Source: Ianthella basta
Taxonomy: Eukaryota; Porifera; Demospongiae; Verongiida; Ianthellidae
DNA: 64,000 bases
Reading direction: 5' to 3'
NCBI GenBank assembly: GCA_964019415.1
Contig: OZ025878.1
Coordinates: 890,001-954,000 of the forward strand
Within the stretch, counting starts at the first letter, position 1, and each line of letters begins with the position of its first letter. Below are positions 1-36,300 of the stretch, in pieces. Below the pieces are notes generated by a model that did not search any database, was not told the DNA's origin, and saw nothing but the letters and a program-made list of their open reading frames with translations. The translations under genes were made by a program, and so were the position numbers.

Positions 1-458
1 CCACAAACTCATCGAGGAAGGAGAGAGAGGGATCTACCTCAAGATCCTCACAGCTGGCATCAACCGGGAGCACCTCTTGCATTGTCTCCATGTTTTGACT
101 CAACTCACACAACTCAATGCAACGCTGAAGAGAGGGGAGGGAGGGAGGGAAGGGGGAGAGGGGAGGAGGGGAGGGGAGGAGTGGAGGATGGGAGGGGAGG
201 AGGGGAGGGGAGGGGAAGGGAGGGAGAATACCAGTATTTGAGAAAGCGTAGACATGTAAATTCCATGACACAGACACAAATGTACGTATGCATAACATTC
301 ATGTTTTGCACACACATGAATACAATATAAGTAGTGCATACAGTAGTGTACACTGTTCACGCATGCACGCACGCATGCACACACTCACGCACGCATGCAC
401 GCACGCATGCACACACTCATGCACGCATGCATGCATGCATGCACACACGCACACACAC

Positions 459-508
<50 letters not shown>

Positions 509-2069
509 GTTGTATGTCTGTGTTTGGGTTGGCCAAAAAGGTTGCAATGTTGTTTAGAACAGAATCTGGAAAGCGTCCAAGTCGGGCAATGATCTTGGAC
601 AACGAAGAGACCACCCAACTGTTGGTGTCCTGGTCCTCGTGCTTACAGCCAAGGAGGGCAGACAGCCTCTCAAGGATGTCTTCCTGGTCCTCCTCTTCTT
701 CCTCTAGAACATAAGAGTACTCACCCACCACCTTGGAGGGGAACAGCAGGTGGGGCAGGGGAGGGGCAGGAGAGGGGCAAGGGAGGGGCAGGAGAGGGGG
801 AGGAGAGGGGCAGGCAGGAATTCAACCAAAGTGACAGCTTTTGCACACAATTCACACTTAGCACCCCCACCCACTCCACCCACAATCCTCTGCACATAAC
901 TGCCCATCCAACATCCTATCTGCCCCCCCGACTCCACACCACTCCACCAACTGACCCAGCAAATCTGTCGGACGAGGATCTCAGCCAGTCTCGGCCGTTC
1001 CAATAGCTCCAGATAGGACAGCACAGCATCACGGCGGAGAGCAGTGTCGACATCATCATCATCTGAACCTGGATAGGAGAATCAAACAACTGAATGTAAA
1101 CAGATTGCAACGGCTTAGAGTCCTTACTTTAGCTCAGGAAATGCACAGAACGCAAAGTCACTCTTGAGTAGCAGTCAGACAGAAGCAGCCAATTCAATGA
1201 CCAATTCTTATATAGAGGGGGAGGCATGCTTGTGTGTTAGCATGGGACAGGGACAGAGGGATGAACACAACAGGGAGTGTTCAGTCAACAGGGGGGTTAG
1301 TTACAACTAGGGGCATGATTACAAGGCTGGTAGGGTGGCGTGTCAAAGGTTAGCTGGTTGTGCCTGCCACAAGACAATTAAAGGTTAATGTGATTATGTG
1401 ACCTGACCACCCTTCCTATATATGTAAGTCAAATCATGTGACATCACCATTCACCAATCAGATCACATGATGGTCACATGACCACCCTTCACCAATCAGA
1501 ACATGATATGCCACATAACTACCTCTTCCTAACCACATCATGTGACAGTCACAAAACCAACCTTCACCAATCAGATCACATGATGGTCACATGACCACCC
1601 CCTTCCTAACCATATCATGTGACAGTCACATGACCAACCTCACCTTCAGCAATGAGCCTCATGAGGTTGTGTGCCACGTCCTTCCTCACCAATCCTCCTC
1701 CAACCTCAAACACCTCATTCATGGTCTTCAGGAACCAAAGATTGCTTGGGGAGAAGCGCTCAGCAAGTTGAGTTATCTTGGTTACCAGGTCCCGTTTGAT
1801 GAAGTCCTCATGTGTTGAGCGGAGGAAGGCGAGCATACGCTCTGTGATGATGTCAACGTTGGCTGTGTTGGTCATTTGGAAGAGTAGGTCAAGCGTCTGA
1901 CAGAAGTGTGGTCAGGGGGTGGAGCAGAGAGGGAGAAGAATGGAAAGATGGCAAGGAGGGCGAACATACCTTCAGGGTATGCTTGTGTGTAGCGATGCAA
2001 GTTGGACTGTATCACTGGGTTTATGATTAGTGTGTGTCCCACATACATAGGGCTACATACACACATGTG

Positions 2070-2100
<31 letters not shown>

Positions 2101-5100
2101 ACCTTCTTCTTCAGTGTCTCATCAGGGTCATCCAAACAGTCAATGACAATCATTTGGTACTGTTGGGCAACTTCAGGCTTCACTTGCGCAACCATCGCCA
2201 GAGCAGTGATACCTACACACACAAACACATACAAAAGACAGTGTCACCTCATCAGGTGACGTCCACGTCACGTCACACAACACTGCATTGACTCCCTTCA
2301 CTGAACACACATTCCACAGATGTAGGTATTACAGATCTATGCACGCACACAAGATGACACTACCCCGTTGTTCTTCACAGCAGCTATGCCCACCATCCCC
2401 ACCCCATTCAGCCCCGCCCACCAGCCCCACCCCTCCCCACCCACCACAGTACTTCCAGTCGTTGTTGGCCGATGTCAGAAAGTGGCTAATCTTGCTGGCT
2501 ACTCGGTCAATGAGGGTTGAGTTGAAGTGAATGTGAGTGGCCACTCGGATCACTTCATACGTTATGCTTTGTCCAATACTGGAGTTGCACTCGGCGCAGG
2601 AAATGACCTCCGTCAGTACACCATATATGTGTTCACTGGTCCTGGGAGGTGGAGGGGAGGGTGAAGAGGGGAGGGAAGGGTGAGGAGGGGAGGAAGGGAA
2701 GGGGAGGGGGGGGAAGGAAGAGGAGGGGAGGAGAAGGGAGGTAAGAGGAAGAATTACTTTCAGTAAGCAAGGTTAGTTGCAAGCTGTACAAGACAGCTGC
2801 AGCTATAGTACAAAAAGGAGGCAAGGGACCAGTTACCATGGCAACTGTATGCACACAAACTCACAGCTAGCTTAACATCTCCAACTACAGCACATTATAC
2901 AGAATCACTATCATAACTACTAATATAAATGATCTCAATCTACCATTTAACATATTAAAGTCATAGGCACCATTTGTATTACAATATATGCACAGCTGGG
3001 CTGAGGCTGCCCCACCCACTTTGGGTCGTCCGCTCCCAGGATGGCGAGGATCTTCAGAAGCCTAATCTGAGCCCAGGGGGCGGGGACTCCGTGGTACTCC
3101 ATCTCCTTAGGGAGGCGTCGGCCAATGGCAGACTGGAGCAAGTTGACAAAGGTGGGCACCAACGGCTTGTACTTGGTAGGTTGGTCCTGAGGGGGAGGGG
3201 GGAGGGGAGGAGAGGGGAGGAGGAGGGGAGGGGGAGGGAGGGGGGAGGGGAGGGGAGGGGGAGGGAGGGGGAGGGGAGGGGGAGGGAGGGGGAGGGGAGG
3301 GGGAGGGAGGGGGGAGGGGGCCCAGGGGAGGGGAGGAGGAGGGGAGGGAAGGGAGGGGAAGGGGAGGGAGGGGAGGGGAGGAGGAGGGGAGGGAAGGGAG
3401 GGGGAGGGGAGGGAGGGGGAGGGGAGGGGGAGGGAGGGGGAGGGGGAGGGGTGTGTGGTAAACAGCAAGCTGTAAAGATGGAAGTATTGGATACAACCAA
3501 ATGAGTAGGAGTTGCTAGAACCCGCTGTTTGGAAAAGCCAAGCTGACAGCTGGCTTCACCAAATACACAAAACCTCCTCACTTTAAAACCCCTCTAAGGC
3601 TACAGGTAGCCAGCACATGTACAGGAATAGGGAATGGTGTTGAAAGGAGGAAGGAGACACAGAGGAACACATCAAAGATGCCTAACGTATTGTCTTAATT
3701 AATAAAGCACACACCCTGGCAACACAGAGCAGGCTGGGGAAGAAAAGTATGGCATGTATACGGCACGGTGGTAGCCCTACTCCTCCACCAGTCTACCCCA
3801 CCTTCTACCCCACCCCTGCCCCGCCCCCTGCCCCGCCCCCTACCTTCACGAGCTGGTGGAACAGCACCAGGGTTCCCTCCATCACTCCCGGGTCAGTGTC
3901 GTTCAGCATCCGCCTGAAGTCCTCCTCGAGGTGGGCCACAGACGACGGTGAGCGCAGGTAGAAGTGGTGCATCACCATGACAGCTTTGCGCCTCACTAGT
4001 TCCCTAGCAACAAAGGTTGTGCAAGAGGTGGCTGCATTACAGAGGTGGACTGCAATGTTTTAGTGCTATGTTAGTGCTATTTGGGGCCAGGGAGGTTGGC
4101 TACTTTTAAGAGAGGTGGCTGTCATAAAAAGTGACCATCTTAGACAACTTTCACTGCATGTACAGTTATACACCTTAGACTTCTTTTAGAGCCCCTAGGC
4201 TCTTTTTCTCAAACAAATCTCATTACTACTTACTTGGGATGCATTAGTTTCTCCTGTACGGAGGGTAGGAGGGGCGGGATCATCTCTGGACCAATCAGAC
4301 GGCTGATCAGTGTTAGCGCCATGGCAACCTCCAGTGGGTTGGAGCTCCTCAGGTCCTGTTGATGTACACATTAAGGAACATTAGAGCACATTAACTAACC
4401 ATCACTGAAGGTTGACTCAACATAGCAGCCATACAGTGTATGAGTGCACACGCACACACACAAACACCCACACCTACCAACAGCCTAATCACATTGACCC
4501 ATCAACAGCACAGTCACACCATCACGACTGACTGCCTACTGAACTGCCACACCAGGACACACATCAGACACACATATGTACATACACGGCTATACACACT
4601 TGCATTTAAGCATGTCATACACACAGACACAGACACGCACACACACACACAACACGCACGCATGCACGCACGCACGCACACACACACACGCACCTTTTGT
4701 ATAGTGTTTATCAACAACATAATGAGTTCGTGGTTTTCATGAAGGAGCAAGCTAACAGCGAGGTAGCCTGGGGGGAAAGGGAGGGGAGAGGGCATAGGAG
4801 AAGGGGAGGGGCAAAAGAGGAGAGGTGTGGCAGACCATGACAGGTGACAAATGAGGAGGATGGAGATAGCAAACACAAAACTACATATCTCTGTGAACAC
4901 AGCATGCCAAGGGAAATTCGGAACTAGACAACACACCTTCAACAAGTAGCAGAGTGGTAGTTCTCTTGGGTGAGTGAAGAAGGCAGCAGTCAGCTGCCGA
5001 AACATTTGGTAAAGAAATCAAATCTCTGGCTAGTGACTTCCAAGAGAACTACCAGTGAAGCAACCTAGCCGGACAAGCTTCTTCAATCAAATAGCAGAGT

Positions 5101-6095
5101 GATCTACAACTTCAATTACTGTATGGCCAGAATTCTGGTAGGGAAATTATTTTGGTCACTGGTGGATTTGCAGTTTTTTGAAAGCAATCGGCCAAATTGT
5201 TTACATCATACCACAACAACACAAGGCTTGCCCAACCACCTAAATAAAACCCACCAAATCTCAAAATTTGAGCAATCTACCAAAATTTCCATCCATACCA
5301 TTATCTCCTTTCCCTCCCATTACCATAGCAACAAGTGTCCCTTTTGTTTCCATAGCAACAATGTCCCTCCACTCACCAACCCTCTTGTCCATTATGTTCT
5401 GTGACTGGAGAAACTTGACAGCATGAATGTAGCAGTGCGACATGTTGTGACCCAGCATCTCACAATACACCATTCGAATGAGGCACTCGCGACGCTCCTT
5501 GGTGTTGAGCTCAGGAAGAGCCATCTTGGTCTTGAGGTATTCAACCTCTGCAGTCACAATGCGGTCTTCTTCCTGTGAGTCAGAGAAGGGAGAGGGGGAG
5601 GGAAGAGGAGGGAAGGGGGATGGATAAAGGAGTGACGAGGACGAGGGAAGGGAAGGGAGAGAAGGGATGAGAGGGGGAGAGAGAAACGCGAGAGCAGGGA
5701 GGAGGGAAGGAGAAAGGACCGTGGGGCATGGTGCGATGAAGGGACTAGAGTGGTACCAGCATTCAACTCCAGATATGCATTAGAGGAGGCCATATCAACA
5801 AACATGTAGCTAAAAAGAAGCGAACAAAACAGAACTTCGTGCATTTTCTGCGCACACGTTGCCAGCTGCAGGCGAGGGGCACCTAGAGTAGAATGATCTC
5901 TATGGTAGAATGCACCAAGGCCTCAATGTCTTAATCACTCGCATAGCTCCCCACTTAAAACAACCGCCCGCGCCCGGTGTGCGCGTGTCTCACATGTTTG
6001 GTCTTGGCCTCGCCGATCCCTCGGATGAAGTTGATGTAGGACTTGGAGTGGTTCGGGTCGCGCACAAAGACAGTCGTTGTTGGACCAGCAGCCAT
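1..6095 (-). CDS. AP4E1: AP-4 complex subunit epsilon, N-terminal part (12 exons, 3' end outside window)
   Basis: Large adaptin of the AP-4 coat, which sorts cargo at the trans-Golgi network. Exons read: 5994-6095, 5377-5572, 4694-4767, 4234-4355, 3844-4003, 3020-3186, 2445-2641, 2103-2212, 1644-1896, 956-1068, 507-731 and 1-124. All phases join, giving 614 residues of the adaptin alpha-solenoid; the hinge and ear lie beyond the left edge. Matches to the family include [20 protein letters not shown] (about residue 97), [13 protein letters not shown] (about 166), [30 protein letters not shown] (about 336) and [10 protein letters not shown] near the end. YIHAVKF and the KRVGYLAVS block favour AP-4 epsilon over AP-1 gamma or AP-3 delta. 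The start is the ATG at 6095, just before the [11 protein letters not shown] and [14 protein letters not shown] stretch. Several introns begin with TG repeats and end in C/T-rich repeats. It lies 112 bases downstream of DDX24. Confidence 0.9.
130..227. repeat. G/A-rich tract before AP4E1 exon 12 acceptor
   Basis: GGGGA/GGGA repeats on the plus strand; in the transcript this is a C/T tract running straight into the CTTCAG acceptor at 125. It is an expanded polypyrimidine tract. Confidence 0.85.
359..506. repeat. CA/TG microsatellite at AP4E1 exon 11 donor
   Basis: CA/TG dinucleotides mixed with GCATGC-type units. In the sense (minus) direction the pure TG run starts with the GT of the exon 11 donor at 506. 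The rest of the intron up to exon 12 is a purine-rich tract and a short unique stretch. Confidence 0.9.
735..811. repeat. G/A-rich tract before AP4E1 exon 11 acceptor
   Basis: Repeats of GGGGCAGG and GGGGAGG on the plus strand lie next to the CCAAG acceptor of exon 11 at 732. In the sense direction it is a pyrimidine tract. Confidence 0.8.
1430..1640. repeat. Intronic tandem repeat of CACATGA/TCATGTGA and CCAAT-type motifs
   Basis: AP4E1 intron 9 carries two copies about 114 bp apart of a segment with CACCAATCAGATCACATGA followed by GGTCACATGACC, plus partial copies near 1487 and 1605. It is dense in CATGTG/CACATG E-box-like hexamers and CCAAT boxes, arranged partly as inverted repeats. It could be a plain tandem repeat or an intronic regulatory cluster. 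The remainder of this intron (1069-1429) holds no feature I recognise. Confidence 0.6.
2065..2098. repeat. CA/TG microsatellite in AP4E1 intron 8
   Basis: The sense strand reads GTAAGTG then pure TG from the exon 8 donor at 2102. It is another donor-anchored TG repeat. Confidence 0.85.
2642..2752. repeat. G/A-rich tract before AP4E1 exon 7 acceptor
   Basis: GGGGAGGG-type repeats on the plus strand give a C/T-rich tract in the transcript that ends at the CTCCCAG acceptor of exon 7 (exon starts at 2641). Confidence 0.85.
3187..3452. repeat. Purine-rich minisatellite before AP4E1 exon 6 acceptor
   Basis: About 265 bases built almost only from GGGGAGGG, GGGGGAGG and GGAGGA units on the plus strand. 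In the AP4E1 transcript it is an oversized polypyrimidine tract ending at the CTCAG acceptor (exon starts at 3186). Such strand-asymmetric G runs can form quadruplex or triplex DNA; that is inference. The Pro/Ser-rich open frames across it are artefacts of its composition. Confidence 0.92.
4621..4692. repeat. CA/TG microsatellite at AP4E1 exon 3 donor
   Basis: In the sense direction the donor reads GTGCGTGTGTG and continues as TG and GCATGC/GCGTGC repeats. It is anchored at the exon 3 end at 4694. Confidence 0.85.
4769..4815. repeat. G/A-rich tract before AP4E1 exon 3 acceptor
   Basis: GGGGAAAGGGAGGGGAGAGG-type purines on the plus strand directly precede (in sense) the CCCCCCAG acceptor at 4768. 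Confidence 0.8.
4955..5054. repeat. 100-bp hairpin element in AP4E1 intron 2
   Basis: Perfect 15-bp inverted terminal arms (TGGTAGTTCTCTTGG at 4955-4969 and its complement at 5040-5054) enclose an inner stem-loop, GAAGAAGGCAGC…GCTGCCGAAAC. The core resembles those of the hairpins at 41.4 kb and 43.2 kb. It may be a MITE-like mobile element or a structured RNA motif. I see nothing else recognisable in the rest of this intron (4768-5376). Confidence 0.6.
5577..5725. repeat. G/A-rich tract before AP4E1 exon 2 acceptor
   Basis: [25 protein letters not shown] purine repeats on the plus strand end at the TGACTCACAG acceptor of exon 2 (exon starts at 5572). Confidence 0.8.
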
Positions 6096-6127
6096 TTTCT
6101 ACCATGCACATGAGATGTAGTACTGTA

Positions 6128-6133
6128 TTTATT
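6128..6133 (-). promoter_or_regulatory. Poly(A) signal AATAAA for DDX24
   Basis: An exact AATAAA on the minus strand lies 74 bases after the DDX24 stop codon and 33 bases before the AP4E1 start codon. It is the only canonical signal I see in the 112-base gap. Cleavage 10-30 bases downstream would fall almost on the AP4E1 ATG. Confidence 0.6.
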
Positions 6134-6207
6134 ACATAGCTGTGTTTAACGTATAAAATGGGAGCCACATCAATTTTAACGATATCCGATGTCACTTCCA
6201 ATTCGGA

Positions 6208-32603
<26,396 letters not shown>

Positions 32604-32615
32604 TTTAAGTTCTTA

Positions 32616-32638
32616 GTCACGTGACTGCTACATGTGAC
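32616..32638. promoter_or_regulatory. GTCACGTGAC palindrome at the DDX24 start (E-box/CLEAR-type)
   Basis: GTCACGTGAC at 32616-32625 followed by TGC, two bases and CATGTGAC, 13 bases upstream of the DDX24 ATG. The same 22-base arrangement, differing at two bases, occurs upstream of filamin 2 and the SH2 gene at 57763. GTCACGTGAC is the consensus bound by bHLH-Zip factors of the USF/MiT group in other animals. Confidence 0.55.
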
Positions 32639-32869
32639 CTTAGCTTAGAGCTCGAGTCAGCTGATAATGCACGCACTCTACCAGTGTGTGTGAACAAACA
32701 GCAGCTAGAATGCAACTTACAAACTTCGGTCTCGCGCGGAAATATCACCTGCATGTGGCATCCCTGTCACGCCAGCTAAAGATATCTCTTGGACTTCTGT
32801 AGAACTTTAATACCTAATCCTTCAGTTAGCTAGCTAGCTAGGGAGTGTAGCTAGCTAGTTAGCTACAAA

Positions 32870-33120
32870 ATGACGGCCTGGCAGTATTCTAGCCAAGAAT
32901 GTGTGGAGCCTGTAAGTGACCTGCATGTGGCCTCTATACATGCAGGTGCATGCTTGGGAAATGGAGATCACCAAGCAGATCGGTTGCTCGTCAACACAGT
33001 CAAAAGAACTAATGCAAAAAGATGGACTGCAAGCAGAGCACATTCAAAGTTTGCTTAAAATGCATCCCACCGATGCAGTTATTACGGGCATACCAGTGTG
33101 CATGAGACTACATTATAGCT
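32870..33120 (+). pseudogene. Decayed copy of the SH2-gene exon, near the DDX24 promoter
   Basis: From 32946, after a CATGCAG acceptor-like site, the sequence aligns with SH2-gene exon 2 (58615 on): GTGCATG, then GATCACCAAGCAGATCGG, then TTGCTCGTCAACACAGTC and AAAAG. The reading frame of the intact gene (TDYQAKQLL) is lost. The preceding GACCTGCATGTGGCC also matches the repeat in the intact gene's intron. A chance open frame runs to 33120. The unique stretch to filamin 1 (33121-33365) resembles the 3' flank of filamin 2. Confidence 0.5.
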
Positions 33121-33365
33121 AACTACCCTACTTGTTGTATAGCTGTATTAAACCTTACAGGAATGAAATCAAGAGTATTCATGAATGTAATTAACTACCA
33201 TCACTACAGTTTCATTACCATTAATAGAGTCAATCAACTACTGTAAAAGCTTACTGCAGGTGCTACTATTATTTGTTTTGTTGTAGGTGTTCATGAATAA
33301 ATTTAGCTAATTAGGAATGTGTAATTAATTACAGCCAACTACAGAGACTTTCGAGGCATTGCTTG

Positions 33366-36300
33366 CTACTTGGGGCTGAATGTGCACAGAAACGGGCTCC
33401 CCAGGATGTGCTCATTGTTGTAGGTGACAGACACTTGGTGTTGTCCTGGCTCCTCCGGAAGTAGAGTGATGTGGTGCATCATCTTACCCAGATCCCTGGT
33501 CTTGATGTCGGCTGCACTGGGGGGCTCCACACTGAGGTCAAAAACACCCTCGCCTAACTCCTCACAGTCAATTTTGAATTTGCGAGGCTTGCCCACCCAG
33601 AAAGACACTTTGTGGAGATCAAGTCCTACAATATGTGACTTCTTCTGCCCTGTGAAGATCACGTCATAGGGACTACCGGAAATGGCACTATTGTTCCAAG
33701 TCACATCAAGGCTGTATTTGCCTGGTTCTGAAGGAGCAAAGACAACCAAGTAGATACCATTTTGCTTGTCTTCGATATCCAATTTTGCCATGGCAGGACC
33801 ACTGTAAGTAACATCAAGCGACCCAGAGCCTGCATTGAGAGTTGACACCCTGAAGCTGCAGTGCTGGTTGAATGTGGACTGATTGGTCAGCACTTCTAAA
33901 TCACCAGGCAGGATGAAACACTTGCTGGGGTCCGAGACCACTACTGTGTAGGGGCTACTCTTAAGGTGCTTCCCTTTGCTCTTGACACTGACTTGGTACT
34001 CTCCTGCTTGCTCTGGCTGGAAGTGGGCGATGTAGCGGCTCTCGTCAGCGTGGCTGACCTCTACATGCACTGGGCCATTGGGGCCAGAGACCTTCATCAC
34101 AGGAGTATCATCAATGGGACCACAGCTGCACACAAAGTTGATTGGCTTGTTTGCTTCAGCCTCCAGGACCTTCTGAGGTGCTCCCTCCTCAGCATTGACA
34201 AAAAGAGTGGTCTTTTCCAGCACCTTGATACGGAAGGGGGACCCATTCATGTGGTTGTTGTTCAGCATCACACTGAGGGTGTAGTCATCGGCAAACAAAG
34301 GCTGAAACAGCACTTGGTGCCTGGTGTTTGCATCCTCCTGTACATTCACATGAGCAAGTCCAGTGTTGTCACCCACTGCACTGGCGTACACCTCATCGGC
34401 AACCATATCAGGAACAATGATGCCGAAAGGTTTACCCAACTCCAGAATGGTAAGGGAGGGCTTTGGGGAATCCAAGTTGATGTGGAATGGGGATCCAGGG
34501 ACATCATTGCCATGCCACATCACATTCAGTGTATATTGGCCTGGACCAGGAGGGATGAACTGTACTTTTACCTTGCCATCCACTTTCTTAAAGACCTGTA
34601 CAAAGACTTGTCCATGCTCCTTGCTGCAACAGCTAGCAGTCAGGTCCCCATCACCTGCATCAGTCACATCACACACTGCCATCACCGGGCCCTCATGCAT
34701 CTGTGAGTAGTGGGGTCCATCGACAACTACCTTTCTAGCATCCGTGGGTATTGTGTTCACACGGAGGGGAGACCGAGGCACCTCTGTGTCATTCCAGTAC
34801 ACACTGACCCAGTACACGTCTGGAGCTGGAGGGTCAAAGGAGACTTGCTGCTTGCCTGGTCCTGCATCAGATATGGTACAGGGGACAGCTCCACACTTGT
34901 CACCTTTGCAGGTGGCAGTCAGTTTGCCAGCACCGGCCCTGCTTATGTCTACATTCATACTAACGGGGACTTCTGGAACCAGTTGATCACACCGAACGCA
35001 GTCTGGGTGAGGCTTCTCCACCACTTGCAGATGATAGGGGGAGCCAGGCACTGGGTCAGAGCCATAGTAGATGTCCACATCGTAGTCATCAGGTTTGGCT
35101 GCTGTGAGGGTGATGTCGTATTCTCCATCATCACTCTCTGTCAAGCTCACAGTTGGCTCTTCACCAGTGTTACAGCCATGTGCTTGTGCTGTCACCTTCT
35201 CAGCCATATCAGGTGCCCTCACGTGGTACTTGTATGGCTGATCTGTGATAAAGACACCCAAGTTGCCGACAGTGGGTGGAGTCACCTGGATGCTAGAGGG
35301 GTCCACTACGTTGAACAACACTGGTGAGTCAGGGACAGGAGTGCCTGAGAACAGTACCTCCAACACATGCATGCCAGCTTTGGTGGGCAAAAATGTAATG
35401 CTGTAGACCTTCTGTGGGTCCTCCTGCAAGATACATGGGATAATGGCAGATGGGTCTTTGAGTGAGGCTGATAACGTTCCATTGCCTCCACTTGTCGCAT
35501 CAGCAATAATGGTGTACTTGTGTCCCACCTTAAGGCTACCTTCAGGGAGGTATCGCAAGATCACTTTATCAGGGTAGTATGGCTCAATCACTGTTCCACC
35601 AACAGTTCCTGAAATCAGGCCAAATCCATGTAGGATAGACTTGGTAGGGTCAGGTTTTGGAGCAAGAACAATGAAAAAGGGGGATCCAGGGACATCATCA
35701 TCCTGCCACATCACATTCAGCTTGTAGTGGCCGCAACCCTGAGGGATAAACTGCACTTTTATCTTCCCATCCACTTTCTTAGAGACCTGCACAGGGACTT
35801 CTCCGTACTCCTCACTGTAGCAGACAGCAGTCAGGTCCCCATCACCTGCATCAGTCACATCACATACTGCCATCACTGGGCCCTCATGCATCTGTGGGTA
35901 GTGGGGTCCATCGACAACTACCTTGCTAGCATCCGTGGGTATTGTGTTCACACGGAAGGGAGACCGAGGCACCTCTGTGTCATTCCAGTACACACTGACC
36001 CAGTACACGTCTGGAGCTGGAGGGTCAAAGAAGACTTGCTGCTTGCCCGGTCCTGCATCTGAAATGACACAGGAGACAACCCCACACTTGTCACCTTTGC
36101 AGGTGGCAGCCAGTTTGCCAGCTCCGGCCCTGCTTATGTCTACATTCATACTGACTGGGACCTCTGGGAGCAGGGGACCACACTGAACGTTATCTGGGTG
36201 AGGCTTCTCCACCACTTGCAGATGATAGGGGGAGCCAGGCACTGGGTCAGAGCCATAGTAGATGTCCACATCGTAGTCATCAGGCTTGGCTGCTGTGAGG

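Noticed and set aside
3107..3496. Pro/Ser-rich or Gly/Glu-rich open frames over the purine tract
   Set aside because: Low-complexity DNA inside AP4E1 intron 5; no conserved protein features.
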